Positions 1 to 11,305 of a stretch of 64,000 nt of DNA are shown here, piece after piece. Below the pieces are notes generated by a model. That model was not told where the DNA came from. It saw nothing but the letters and a program-made list of their open reading frames with translations, and did no database searches. Every line of letters starts with the position of its first letter. Position 1 is the first letter of the stretch. Location: contig JAFKAC010000002.1 of the NCBI GenBank assembly GCA_025766275.1, positions 558,001 to 622,000 of the forward strand. The letters run 5' to 3'. The stretch comes from Lactarius indigo (Eukaryota > Basidiomycota > Agaricomycetes > Russulales > Russulaceae). A program made the translations under genes and the position numbers.

Positions 1-610
1 TTGCGGCTTCTTGTTGTGCCAGTTCTGACGCCGTTGTTGTTTTTCGCAGCCGGATGTGTGGCGCTTCGTCTTTTTCCAGTTGTTCCCAAGCCAGTTCATC
101 AAGTTGATACATCTCCAATGCCTTAATGGTAGCTTCCATGGGCATGGCTTCGTCTGACAAATTCAGGCTGGTAATTACCACTGGTTGGAACTCTTCGTCG
201 AGGGTGGCATCCCGCCAGTGGAACTTTGGTTCGAAGGCTGTGAACCAAGGGTATCCGAGTATGACTTCGTCATTTCCCAGGTCGGTGATAAGGAACCTGA
301 GATGTTGGGTCTTCCCCCCTGTCTTGACTGTGAGGTCAGTGAAGGAGGTGATCTCTCCTCCTTGATTGTGGGTTCCGTCCACGTTCCATATTTTGATGGG
401 ACGTTCGGTGGCTAGCCAAGTAATTTTTAGTCGCTTCAGGAGATTTGTGCTTATAAAATTATCGGTTGCGCCAGAGTCGATGAGGACGTTTCGTTTGGCC
501 ATTGCGTGAGCAGATTTGAAAAGAACTGGAATTCGCATAGATCGGAATCTGCTATTGTACACGCTAAGTTTTAATGCTCTAGCCCAGGCCGCCGGGTTCA
601 AGCGTTCAGA
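1..610 (-). pseudogene. E8 pol, N-terminal part (protease region), cut by window edge
   Basis: This is the first roughly 200 residues of the polyprotein, entered from gag by a -1 frame step at about position 610. It contains the retropepsin active-site motif DSGATDNF and the flap-like stretch LGYPWFTAFEP typical of fungal chromovirus proteases. RT, RNase H and integrase would continue left of base 1. No stop is visible in this part. It is classed as a pseudogene because its gag has a premature stop. The closest relatives in the window are the pol genes at 11294-14796 and 44827-48216. Confidence 0.85.
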
Positions 611-2274
611 AAATCCTTCTTTTGTCCGAAAAGTTTGTCTACCATGAGCTCACGAACTTCAGGGGTTTGAGCGAAAAGGGCGGCGACTTGTGCCTCTGCT
701 TGTTCTTCATTGGAGAGGGGTCGTGATGCCGTCATGGAAATTGTGGTTGTTGTTGGGGTGGTAGAGGTGTCCACAACTTTAGCCATTACTGCTGGTTTCT
801 GTGGGCAGAAGTGAGAAATGTGGCCTTGTCCCCGGCATTGGAAGCATCTTCCTTCCTTCTGGAGCTGTTTCTTCTCGTCGTCTGTCATTGTGGCGCAAGC
901 TCGAGTGCGGCTGACATCCATGGCGTTCGGGTCTCTATTCTTGTTTAGGGTGGATAGCCACTGATTGTGAGAGGCGCCCCCTCTTTTGTCATTCTTCCCT
1001 TTGGTGAGTCTGTCTTTGAGGAGGAGGTATTCGGCTTGTTGAAGGGTGACTGCCGCCTTCCAATCATCCCACGTTATCGGGTGATGAAATTTGATCGCGT
1101 TGACCACAAGGGCGTTTGGCAAACCCTTTTGGAATATTTCTAGGGTTGTGGCCTCGTCTTTGTTGTACCCTGCCTTATTTGCCAGGTTGGAGAACTTGGC
1201 GATGTATGTGTCGATATCTTCCTTTTCCATCCTTAAAGTTTGGATGGTGTGCCGTGCTTTTTGTTGTTGTGTGGTGTCGGTGTATGCTTGAATAAAGCGT
1301 GTTTCGATGGTATTCCAGAGGTTTTCTGCGTTCATGGCTACTCCTCCTGCTGGTTGGTCTACGAGCCATTGAATCTGTTCTTCTACCCAGTCGTCCACAA
1401 GAGGTCCTCGTATATAGGAGAGCAAGGTCATTGCTTGGGAGTAGGGGAGGGTAAGTTGTTGGACGTTTGGGTTCATTCCTCTGTAGAGAGAGAAGGCATT
1501 GAGGAATGCTCGGCTGGTTTCGCGGTCTCTGGTGAATTCGGGGGGGGGGGGGTTTCCCCCCAGTCGCCTGTTTGGGGCTCCTCCGACGGCTGCTCCCCCA
1601 GCGCCTGCTCCACCTCCAGGTGCACCACCTCCACCTCCAGGCGCACCGCCTCCACCTCCAGGTGCACCGCCTCCACCTCCAGGCGCACCGCCTCCATGAT
1701 GGCCTCCTGCGCTTCCCGCAGGGCCTCCTCCGCCTGCTGGCAGACCTCCTCCCAGAGGATATCCTCCACTACTTGCAGGATTCGCTGACGAGGTTCCTGC
1801 GGGTTGGGAGCTACTCGAGGGTTGGGCAGTGGTGAGGGTGGTGGAGAGTTGGGTGTTGGACATGTTGGCATACGATGCAAAGTCCACCGGTCATTGGATG
1901 GTAGGGGTGAGAGTGGGGTTGTGTTCTGAGTCGGAGTCTGGTTCTGTTGTGGGTTCCTCGACGTCGGAGTCAGCGTCAATGGCTTGGATGTGGCCTTTTC
2001 CTGGTCCTAGTCCAAGATGTGCAGGGACTGGTTTATACGAGTACCAGGAATGCTTTGAATCAGAGTAGGCGATGTAGGCCCAGATATGCTGGTCTTCAAT
2101 ATATTCAACTGGCTCGTAGGTGAGCTTGTCAGGATCGTAGATGTAGTATCCTTCGTCGTGCGGGGTGTTTCGCCAAAGAGCAGTTCCTTTGATGGAGGGT
2201 CAAAGGTCGTTGCTCGGATGTCGTTCCAGGTACTCCCGGACAAATTGAGTTCGGCTTTGGCTGGTGAGAGCCAC
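598..2274 (-). pseudogene. E8 gag with CCHC zinc knuckle
   Basis: This is the Gag structural polyprotein of a chromovirus. The N-terminal part (about 130 residues) is rich in D, Y and W. A glycine/proline-rich linker (plus-strand 1540-1700) follows, then the capsid-like region and a CCHC knuckle (CFQCRGQGHISHFC). The protein ends in the KKDFLNA tail shared with E1 and E6. An in-frame TGA at 1891-1893 splits it. The reading frame opens at a GTG (2272-2274) rather than an ATG, as in the sister copies, so the true initiation site is uncertain. Confidence 0.85.
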
Positions 2275-2288
2275 GGTGTGCAGCTGGG

Positions 2289-2299
2289 AGACTAGACTT
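2289..2299 (-). promoter_or_regulatory. E8 self-primer binding site
   Basis: On the minus strand this is AAGTCTAGTCT, 2 nt inside the 5' LTR. Its complement AGACTAGACTT lies within the LTR about 33 nt after the TATTTAA box. The same pairing occurs in E1 and E6, which implies self-priming of reverse transcription rather than tRNA priming. Confidence 0.75.
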
Positions 2300-2301
2300 A
2301 A

Positions 2302-2883
2302 TGTTACGCCACTACAGGGGCGTGGGGTACAACCTGTACCAAGTCAGTCGGGTCGCAGTAGCGCAAGCTCTAAGGCTCGGCTTCAGTAGAATGGTGCACA
2401 AGGATCACAAGGACAATGGTCACTCGGATCGTAGAGGAAGGCTAAGACTCGAAGGTCTAGCGAAGGCAAAGGGATTCTTGAGACAAGGAAAGCATGAAGG
2501 CGTCCGTCTTAGACAAGTGTAGTATTACACAAGAAGTCTAGTCTACCATACAAGCTAGGTATAACTAGAGTTAAATAGAGACTGCACTGTATGGCCGCTA
2601 CAAACAGATGGTGCCATCGCTCAGTTAAGGAATAAGGGGATAGGCATAAAGGGAACAAGGTAGAGACGTATCGAGAATAAAGGTGAATCACACGGGGTCA
2701 CGCATGAGTGGGAACAGATCAGAAACTAGCACATGTCAAACTTTATCAGAAAGGAGCATCAATAAGTAAGATGCACAATAGAAGCTGAGTAATTGTAAAG
2801 TCCGCGTAGTCATACAGGGCTCGTGTAGTATAGGGAATGGAATAGTGTCATGAGAAAGAACAAGTCTGAGGAAAATCGTAACA
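2302..2883 (-). repeat. E8 5' LTR
   Basis: This 582-bp LTR begins TGTTACG and ends CGTAACA as read on the plus strand. It is homologous, in reverse orientation, to the E1 LTRs (9055-9637 and 16380-16962), the E6 LTR and the solo LTR at 43599. It supplies the promoter for the minus-strand E8 gag. Confidence 0.9.
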
Positions 2884-3007
2884 CGAAGCCCCAACAGTAT
2901 TCGACGGAGAACGCACAAAAGTCGAAGCGTTCCTCACTCAATGGCATGTCTATTGGGGTATGAACACTGATGAAGGCATCATGGCAACCCCATATCGACG
3001 TGCCCTA
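2884..3007 (+). pseudogene. E3 gag fragment, first visible piece
   Basis: This is a 124-bp remnant between the E8 LTR and the E2 LTR. It encodes the start of the capsid-like domain (FLTQWHVYWGMN), almost identical to E5 gag. It continues in frame at 18801, after the whole of E2. The last five bases, CCCTA (3003-3007), are repeated at 18801-18805 as the target-site duplication of E2. Confidence 0.9.
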
Positions 3008-3543
3008 TGTAACGCCGTCACGACGTTAGCTCGACTAGAGCACGAGTGGCGATAACAACTTAGCGATGACTTGATAATCCTATCTTGAAGACGCAAAGGT
3101 CCAAGTTGTAGTCCTGGTGAATACGCGAAGGTACACCTAAAGGCTGCTTGCTGACGTGTTACAAACGAAGTTGAACGTTTGCGGTAATAGAGAGAGGGAG
3201 AGAAAGAAGAAACAAGTGACGATTCAAGAAGACCAAGATGGCGTATCTTGGTCTTCATAAGACAGGTTAAATACAAGTTAAGCAGGCTTAGAAGCGCTGC
3301 TATGAGTCACAGTAGTAGAGCGTCCAACGTATTGCAGAAACAATGCAAAACTAATACTACTAGTACCTGTACTAGTATCGAGTCACCAAGGCACCGCTCA
3401 GTCAGCTATCAGTCGTAATCGCCTATCGCACTACCGTATCACCGTAGGTAAGTCCGCAACTAATCTACCTTACCGCCGTAGTTGCAACCGGTACAGTAAG
3501 GGTCCTCAACTGTGCTACCCAGTCCCAAGCTCGAATCATGACA
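3008..3543 (-). repeat. E2 3' LTR
   Basis: This 536-bp LTR runs TGTAACG...ATGACA on the plus strand and is the partner of 18265-18800. It contains a perfect inverted repeat (arm AAGACCAAGAT, short loop, arm ATCTTGGTCTT) at about 3226-3256. This overlaps the likely transcription start, downstream of a TATTTAA-type box on the minus strand. Confidence 0.95.
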
Positions 3544-3557
3544 TCACCCCCTTTTCT
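3544..3557 (-). promoter_or_regulatory. E2 polypurine tract
   Basis: On the minus strand this purine run (AGAAAAGGGGGTGA) directly abuts the 3' LTR and is the expected primer for plus-strand DNA synthesis. The same AAAAGGGGGTGA sequence abuts the 3' LTRs of E3, E5 and E7. Confidence 0.8.
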
Positions 3558-3574
3558 AGTGTGAGACCCCAGAC

Positions 3575-6500
3575 TCACCGAAAGTCCCTGGCCAGCCAAT
3601 CGCGCTGTTCGTCGGCGATGCGCTCAAAGGCTGTGGCACGCTCCAGGCGATAGATTGAGTTGTGCCTGTCGTCTTGGGCGCACTCGATCATGGCGCAGAG
3701 CTGACTCACACGTGCGCGGAGTCGGTCAAGCTTGTAGCTTGCTGCGCGGAAGCGCGTGACTTCAGCGGTGAGCGACTCGTCATTGATGCGATTGAGCACA
3801 CGGTTGGTGATGTGGTCCGCCTCGAAGACGACAAGGTCCTCATGGGGGTACGTAGGGCGAAGGGCAGCTGACACATGTGGCTCGGCGTAGAAGGGCTTAC
3901 CGTACACGTGCGGCGACCCCGGTATGACTCCTAGTATGAGGGGGTCAGCCCCTCCGATGATCTGGATGTGCGACGCGTCTCGCTCTACTCCGTCGGGTCC
4001 GGTGATGGGGTATCAAATGTGATGGGGTTGTCGGTTCGCCCGGAACCCCTCAGGTGCAATGACATGCGCGGGGTCGTCGGCGGCGGTGAACGGACGATGA
4101 TTGGCGGCGCCAGGCACGCACACTCATCCTCAATACATGGAGGACCCGTCGGTGTAGACGAGCCAGGGCGTGACAAGGGGATTAGTAGGGTCGCTTTTTG
4201 TTCGAAGGAAGGCATGTCTCGCCAGGTAGTAATTGTCATTGTCATGGCCAGCCTCAGCTGCCGCCATCGCTGCCGCCGCTCGCGCATCTCCCTCAGTCGG
4301 GCCGCTGCAGAGTCGAGCTGTTCCTTCTGCCACTCCGCTGCCACTCTCCTCCACCCCTGCAGTTCGTACTCCATCAGCACTTGAATGCTGGTCGTTGCTC
4401 AGGAAAACTCCGCGAACGCCGATGAGGTCATCGCTTGGGGGGATAGCGGCGATTGGTTCACATTTGCCGCTCTCGTTTCGGAAGACGTGGACGACGGCAG
4501 ACTTGTCATCAGGGGTAGTTGTTGGGTCGGGGAATCTGGTGATGATGTGGGCCCATTCTTGTGCAGTGATGGGCCCCTCTGCTGGTGCAAGAGGTGTGCA
4601 TGGCGTGAGCTGAGTGTTGGGTACTTCGGTGTCGTCGTCCTCAGCCAAGAGGGCGCGGGCGTCTTGTGTGAGGGAGTTGAGGAGCGCTGCTTGGGTGACA
4701 TGTCGCAGAGGGGAAGTAGGCATGTGAGAGGTGATAGAATGGAGGAAGGAGGGGTTACTTCCTTCGACTCTCGCACTGCTTGTTTTAACCTGTTGCCCGC
4801 GCGCTTGCATCTCCTGATACAGGCGGATTGCTTCCAGCGCAAAGACATCATCCTTATCGACCCACTGATTCTCCGAGTCTGAATAGCCCTTCCATTTGAT
4901 GAGGTACTGGAGGCGTTTCTTTCTTCCGAAATGCCGGGTGTCCAGAATGGCCTTGACCTCATATTCTTCCTCTCCATTGATAAGTTCTGGTGGCGGTCGT
5001 GTGAAATTTTCGCCGTGAAGGGTGGTTTGCTTGTATGGGGTGAGAAGATCAATGTGGAACACTGGGTGAATAGTCCACTGCGTGGGAAGCTTGAGGCGAT
5101 AATTGTATGGTGACATCACCTGTATCACACGGAAGGGTCCATGGTGTCGCGCCACTAATTTCGCCGTGGGTTGATTGGTTCGAAGGTGCTTTCCCTCTAG
5201 CCATACGAGGTCGTTGATGCAGAACTTGGGCATATCTTTGTTGCATACCCATGCTTCCTGTGCCTTTTTCATGAGGCATTGGGCGTTCTCTCTAGCTTCC
5301 TTCAGCTGTGTCAGTCGCGCTGTCACTTGTGGGATAGGGGATGGCTTATCGGTCCAATCAGCTTGTGGGTCATATCCCATCAGAAGCTGGAACAGCGATT
5401 GCTTGGTATGTTCATGGGGCCAGTTATTATGCGCGAATTCGGCAATTGGCAGATAAGAGGTCCAGTCATCTTGACGCTCGTTTACCCAGAAGCGCAGGTA
5501 CTGTTCCAGCCATTGGTTCGTCCGTTCGGACTGTCCGTCTGTTCGTGGGTGGTAGGCCGTCGACACATTTTGCTGGATTCCCAGAACTCGGCAGGTCTCC
5601 CTGGCAAACTTGGACGTGAAACGGGGGTCGCGGTCGCTGATGATTTTACGGGGTAATCCGAAGCATTTGAATACATGAGCAACGCACAGAGCAGCCATCT
5701 CTTTGGCAGTTATTTCTTCTCTGCATGGAATGAATACAGAGGCCTTGCTGCAGTTGTGGTTGGTTATGGTTAGTATGCTGTCATATCCTCTGGATAGAGG
5801 GAGCTTAGTGATGAAGTCCATCGCCACAGTGTGGAACAGCATGGCTTCTAGTATTGGTGTGATGGGATGTAGTGCTGCTCGTATAGGCCTCATGTTTACT
5901 TTGTTTCGTTGGCATTCGGCACAACCCTGTACGTATTCATACACGTCCTTTCGCAGTCACAGCCACCAATAGTGTCGTTCTAGGATGCGTTGGGTCCTCG
6001 CAATTCCCGGGTGGCCGTGTATTGGTAGATCGTGGTGATCGTGTATCAGCGTGCGATGTATTGATGCAGGTCCTGTTATTACGAACCTGCCGTCTTTGTA
6101 CCACTCTCCCTGTATCTTCTTAAGGCGATGAGGGTCTGCCCATACCTTGATGACCTCTTCGTCTTGTTGGTGGCGCGGTTGCAGCAAATTTGGGTTGGCA
6201 ATGAAGGTTCGCGCGGTGTTGAGGGTTCGTACAAAGACTTCTGGGGGCAGTACGATGACTTCACTGTTGTCTTCGATTCCTTGATTGTAATCGGGTCGTC
6301 TCAACAGAGTGTCTGCCCTTCCATTGTTCTTTCCTTTGATGTGGTGAATCTCGAAGTCGTATTCTGAGAGTTCGAGTACTTCCCTAGCAACTCGTCTACT
6401 AATCTTCTGTGGCGATTTCCAATACTGCAGGTTGAGGTGATCCGAGTAAATTTTGATTTTGTGGGGGGCTCCCGTGAGCAGCGGTCTCCAGTTTCGCAGG

Positions 6501-8312
6501 GCCTTGACGATTGCGAGCAGCTCCAGGTCGTAGATATCATAATTCCGTTCCGCTTCTGAGAGCGTTGTGGAATAGTATCCTATGGGATGTCGCTTTCCGT
6601 CAGACTTCTTCTGTAATAGGACGGCTCCCACCGCGTAGCCAGAGGCGTCCACCTCCAATTTGAATGGGTCCTGAAGGACTGGGTGCACCAGCACCGGTTC
6701 TTCCGTGACAAGGTGTTTTAGCGTTTTAAACGCCTTATCTTCTTCCTCTGTCCACCTCCATTCTTCGTCTTTTCACGTTAGTTTGGTGAGGGGTTTGGCG
6801 TGGCTTGCGAAGCCGCGAATGAAAAGTCTGTAAAAGTTGCAAAACCCTAGAAAAGAGCGAATGTCCTTGACCTTCGTTGGCATTGGCCAGTCTTTGATGC
6901 CCTGAACTTTTACAGGGTCCATGCGAGTTACCCCCCTTTCAAGGATTACCCCCAGGTAATCCATTTGTGGCTGGTGGAAAAGGCACTTCTCGAGTTTGAA
7001 ATATAGGTTGTGTTCCGCTGCCACCTGCAGCACGTCAGTGACTGCCACCGTATGGGCTGTCAAGTCGTGGTCAAAGTGAGTGGCAATTCCGATGTCATCC
7101 ATGTAAACACGTATCGTGGTGCCCAAACGCTTGTGTTTCACGATCGTGTCACGAGAGATGTGGTTCATCATGGCTTGGAAGGTTGCAGGGGAGTTAGTAA
7201 GGCCAAAGAACATGACCGTTGGTTCAAATAGGCCGAACTTGGTCTTGAATGCCGCCTTCTCCTGGTCGCCGTCGCGAATCCATATATTATTATACCCCCA
7301 GCGGATATTGAGCTTTGTGTAAATATGGGCGTTGCTGAGGTCCAAAATGAGGTCTTGAATTAGGGGAAGCGGGTACTGATTGCGGACGGTGTGGGAGTTG
7401 ATAACCCGGTAATCCTGTATGGGGCGTAGCTTTCCGTCCTTCTTTTTAATAAAAAAGAAGGAGGATGCGTACGGGGAGATTGAAGGGCGTAGATATCCCT
7501 GTTTCAGTTTTTCTTCCAGGAATTCCTTCAGCTCGCCTTCTTCCTTCTGCGTCATGGGATATATCTTGCAATCAATGGCAGCTGGTGCAGATGGTTTGAA
7601 GTCTATGGCGTGGTCCCACGGTCTTGCCAGGGGGAATCGATGCGAGGCTTGCTTGTCAAATAGCTTGCTAAATGCGGCGTATACCAAGTGGAGTGTGGCC
7701 GCTGTCTGTTGTTGTTTTGCCTGTATTGCCAACTCCATCGAGGTAGTGGCTCTAGCGAAAGTGACTTCGTCTAGGTCTTGTACAATGGCTTCTTTTTCGG
7801 CCACTGTTAGGGCTCAAATGATGGGTGTGGTAAGTAGGTTTTCGGTGGTAGCCAGTACCACAGGTTGCATGTCGGGGTGCATTGTCGCCGTTGCCCAGCT
7901 GATGGTGGGTTCAAAGGCGCTGAGCCATGGGTAGCCTAGTACCATGTCTTCGCTTCCCAGGTCGGTTACTAGGAAGGTCATTTTCTTTATCTGTCCCCGT
8001 GTTTTCACCTCCAGGTTAACATAATGAGTGATTAACCCAGCTTTGTTTTCCGTGTTATCTATATTCCATATCTTGCGGGGCGTTTCTAGCGGTTGCACTG
8101 GGATCCTGGCCCATGCTGCCATACTTGGTCGGATAAAGTTATCGGTCGCTCCAGAGTCGACCAACGCTTTTGTTTCAGTCGTTTGGTAATTCGTTCAGAC
8201 AGTCACTGGAATTCATAGGGATCGATAGCACGTTGTCACAATTACAGAATTACATTGTAAAGCCCTCACCCAGACTGATGGGTTCAGGTGTCCCGAAAAC
8301 CCTCCTTTCCCC
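3575..8312 (-). pseudogene. E2 pol polyprotein, broken by TGA stops
   Basis: In order this encodes protease (DSGATDNF), reverse transcriptase (catalytic YMDDIGIA), RNase H (EVDASGYAVGAVLL), integrase with its HHCC finger and DDE core ([20 protein letters not shown]), a chromodomain (LQYLIKWKGYSDSENQW), and a long C-terminal extension ending in a coiled coil. Reading is entered from gag by a -1 step at about 8300. In-frame TGA codons lie at 7814-7816, 6773-6775, 5957-5959 and 4130-4132 (plus-strand coordinates of TCA). The first three sit where E4 or E7 has arginine. No frameshift is needed to follow the protein. It is therefore inactive through point changes only. Confidence 0.93.
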
Positions 8313-9054
8313 ACAAATCTTGGAGTATGAGGTCTTTCACCTCATCTGTGCTATTGGCTACCTGGGTGAGCCATTCTTTTGCCTGTTCCCCGGCGGTTTT
8401 TGTGGTTGTTGCTGCATTAATTTGTGGTGTGGGCGTTGCGCTGACTGATGGCATTGCATAGCCGGGCAGTGACGGCTCATATTGCGACACTGGCCCGGGA
8501 GGCCAGGCAGTTTCAGTCATTCTGCTGCTGGACAGAGCGTTTTGCCACTGCCTCTGCTGTCGCGGGTAGGGGCAATTTCGTGAGAGATGCCCCGGGGCAT
8601 TACAGTTATAACAGAGGACGTTCCTTAAGTCTCTTCGAGACCCCCCTCTTCCTCGTCCTCTGGCGCTGGGCCCTCCTCTGGGTGGAAACGGTGGTGGAGT
8701 CCACGTGTTTGGCAGTTTGTTGAAGTCGATATCTTCCGACCCTGCGAGTCTCACCTTAGCGCGATCCGCAGAGGTGTCCATTGCCCATGGGTTAGTTTGT
8801 GGTAAATTCTGTGGGACTGCCCATCCGGCATTGCCGCTGTTCTTCTTTGGTGGCATTAGCGTATTTTTGTGTTCATTGAGCCTCGCTTTGAGGTGGATGT
8901 AGTTCTTCTGCCGTTTGAGAACGGCTCTCTTCCAATCGTCGAATGTGACTGGTTCGTCGAACTGGAATGCATTTTTGAACAGTTCCTTGGGCAAACCCGA
9001 CATAAAAAGGTCGATGGTTTGCGGTTCGTTAAGGCAGTAGTGAGCCTTCCGTGC
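8284..9054 (-). pseudogene. E2 gag, C-terminal piece
   Basis: This is the C-terminal part of Gag, from the capsid region (LNEPQTIDLFMSGLPKELF) through a basic RGRGRGGSRR stretch and a CCHC knuckle (CYNCNAPGHLSRNC) to the stop. It continues in frame from 16963, across E1. The bases CGTGC at 9050-9054 are the target-site duplication of E1. The heptamer GGGTTTT near the end is the presumed frameshift site into pol. Confidence 0.92.
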
Positions 9055-9637
9055 TGTTACGATTTTCCTTGGACTTGTTCTTTCACATATCACTATTCCT
9101 TCCCCTATCCCATACGAGCCCTGTATGACCACGCGGACTTTACGATTACCTGGTTCCTATCGCGCGCCTTACTTAACCGAAGCTCACTTCTGATAAAGTT
9201 CGACATGTGCTAGTTTCCGTTGTGTTCCCAATCACGCGCAACCCCGCGTGATTCACCTTTATTCCCAGTATAACGTCCCCTTGTTCTCTTTATGTACCAC
9301 CCATTGTTCCAAGATCAGCGATGGCGCCATCTGTTTGTAGTTGCCATACAGACCATTATCTATTTAAACCTAGTTCTATCTAGCTTGTATGGTAGACTAG
9401 ACTTCTTGTGTAATACTACACTCGTCTAAGGTGGACGCCTTCGCGCTTTCCTTGTCTCACGAACCTCTCTGCCTTTGCTAGACCTTCGACATCTTAGCTT
9501 TCCTCTACGATCCAAGTGACTCTCGTCCTTGTGATCCTTGTGTATCATTCTACTGAAGCCAAGCCCTAGAGCTTGCGCTACCGCAACTCAACTGACTTAG
9601 TACAGGTCGTACTCTACGCCCCTGTAGTGGCGTAACA
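9055..9637 (+). repeat. E1 5' LTR
   Basis: This 583-bp LTR runs TGTTACG...CGTAACA. It carries a TATA-like TATTTAAA at 9361-9368 and, 33 nt further, AGACTAGACTT (9394-9404), the inferred RNA 5' end that is complementary to the primer site at 9640-9650. Confidence 0.96.
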
Positions 9638-9639
9638 TT

Positions 9640-9650
9640 AAGTCTAGTCT
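9640..9650 (+). promoter_or_regulatory. E1 self-primer binding site
   Basis: AAGTCTAGTCT lies 2 nt after the 5' LTR and is a perfect 11-nt complement of LTR bases 9394-9404. The arrangement matches the known self-priming of Tf1/sushi-type chromoviruses. Here it is inferred from sequence only. Confidence 0.8.
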
Positions 9651-9664
9651 CCCAACTGCACACC

Positions 9665-11305
9665 GTGGCTCTCACCAGCCGAAGCCGAACGCAATTTGTC
9701 TGGGAATACCTGGAATGACATCCGAACGACGACCTTTGACCTTCCATTAAAGGAACCGCTCTCTGGCGAAATACCCCGCACGACGAAGGATACTACGTCT
9801 ACGATCCCGATAAGCTCACCTACGAGCCAGTTGAATATATTGAAGACCAGCATATCTGGGCCTACGTTGCCTACTCAGACTCAAAGCACTCCTGGTACTC
9901 ATACAAACCGGTCCCTGCACATCTCGGACTAGGACCAGGGAAAGGCCACATCCAAGCCATCGACGCTGACTTGGACGTTGAAGAACCTACAACAGAACCA
10001 GACTCGGACTCCGAACATAACCCCACTCTCACCCCCACCATCCAAAGACCAGTAGACTTTGCATCGTATGCCAACATGTCCAACACCCAACTCTCCACCA
10101 CCCTCACCACCGCCCAACCCTCAAGTAGCTCCCAACCTGCAGGAACCTCGTCAGCGAATCCTGCAAGTAGTGGAGGATATCCTCTGGGAGGAGGTCTGCT
10201 GACAGGCGGAGGAGGCACTACGGGAAGCGCAGGAGGCCATCATGGAGGTGGTGCGCCTGGAGGCGGAGGCGGTGCACCTGGAGGCGGAGGCGGCGGAGCA
10301 GGCGCTGGGGGAGCAGCCGTCGGAGGAGCCCCAAACGGACGACTTGGGGGAAACCCACCCCCAGAGTTCACCGGAGATTGCGAAACCAGTCGAGCATTCC
10401 TCAATGCCTTCTCCCTTTACAGAGGGATGAACCCAAACGTCCAGCAACTTACTCTTCCTTATTCCCGAGCAATGACTTTGCTCTCCTATATACGAGGACC
10501 ACTCGTGGACGACTGGGTAGAAGAACAAATCCAATGGCTTGTAGACCAATTAGCGGGAGGAGTGGCCATGAATGCAGAAAACCTCTGGAACACCATTGAA
10601 ACACATTTTATTCAGGCTTACACCGACACCACGCAACAGCAAAAAGCGCGGCATGCCATTCAAACCTTGAGAATGGAAAAGGAAGATATCGACACCTACA
10701 TCGCCAAATTCTCTAACCTGGCAAACAAGGCGGGATACAACAAAGATGAGGCCATGACCCTGGAAATCTTCCAAAAAGGACTACCAAATGCTCTTGTGGT
10801 CAACGCGATCAAATTCCATCATCCAATAACATGGGACGATTGGAAGGCGGCGGTTACCCTTCAGCAAGCCGAGTACCTTCTCCTCAAAGATAAACTCACC
10901 AAAGGGAAGAACAACAAAAGAGGAGGGGCCTCTCGCGATCAGTGGCTGTCCACCTTAAACAAAAATAGGGACCCAAATGCCATGGATGTCAGCCGTACTC
11001 GAGCTCGAGCCACAATGACAGACGACAAGAAGAAACAACTTCAAAAAGAAGGAAGATGTTTCCGATGCCGAGGGCAAGGACACATCTCTCGCTTCTGCCC
11101 GCAAAAACCCACAGCGACAGTTAAAGCCGCGGATACTTCTATCACTCCAACGACAGCCACCATTTCCATGATGGCCTCACGACCCCTCTCCAATGAGGAA
11201 CAAGCGGAGGCACAAGTAGCTGCCCTCTTCGCACAGAGCCCTGAAGTTTGAGAACTCATGGTGGACAAGTTATTCGGGCAAAAGAAGGATTTTCTGAACG
11301 CTTGA
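9665..11305 (+). pseudogene. E1 gag with CCHC zinc knuckle
   Basis: Gag has an N-terminal Y/W-rich domain, a Gly/Ala-rich linker, a capsid-like region (FLNAFSLYRGMNPN, QKARHAIQTLRMEKEDID) and one CCHC knuckle (CFRCRGQGHISRFC). Premature TGAs lie at 9716-9718 and 11249-11251, where sister copies have CGA or arginine. The frame starts at a GTG codon in the conserved context CGTGGC; no ATG is present there. The heptamer GGATTTT (11287-11293), just before the stop, is the presumed -1 frameshift site into pol. Confidence 0.9.

Larger units (their letters stand above)
1..2883 (-). mobile_element. E8: Ty3/Gypsy chromovirus, 5' part only
   Basis: This is the 5' part of a minus-strand LTR retrotransposon of the same family as E1 and E6. 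From right to left it has a 5' LTR, an 11-nt self-primer site, gag and the start of pol, and it then leaves the window at base 1. It interrupts the gag of E3. The bases CGAAG just right of the LTR (2884-2888) are the expected target-site duplication, but the left copy lies outside the window, so this cannot be confirmed here. The reading is firm because gag and protease match E1 and E6 closely. Confidence 0.93.

Noticed and set aside
1499..1699. Proline-rich frames opposite the gag linkers (also at 31559-31864 and 43150-43347)
   Set aside because: They are antisense readings of the Gly-rich gag linker and have no independent support.
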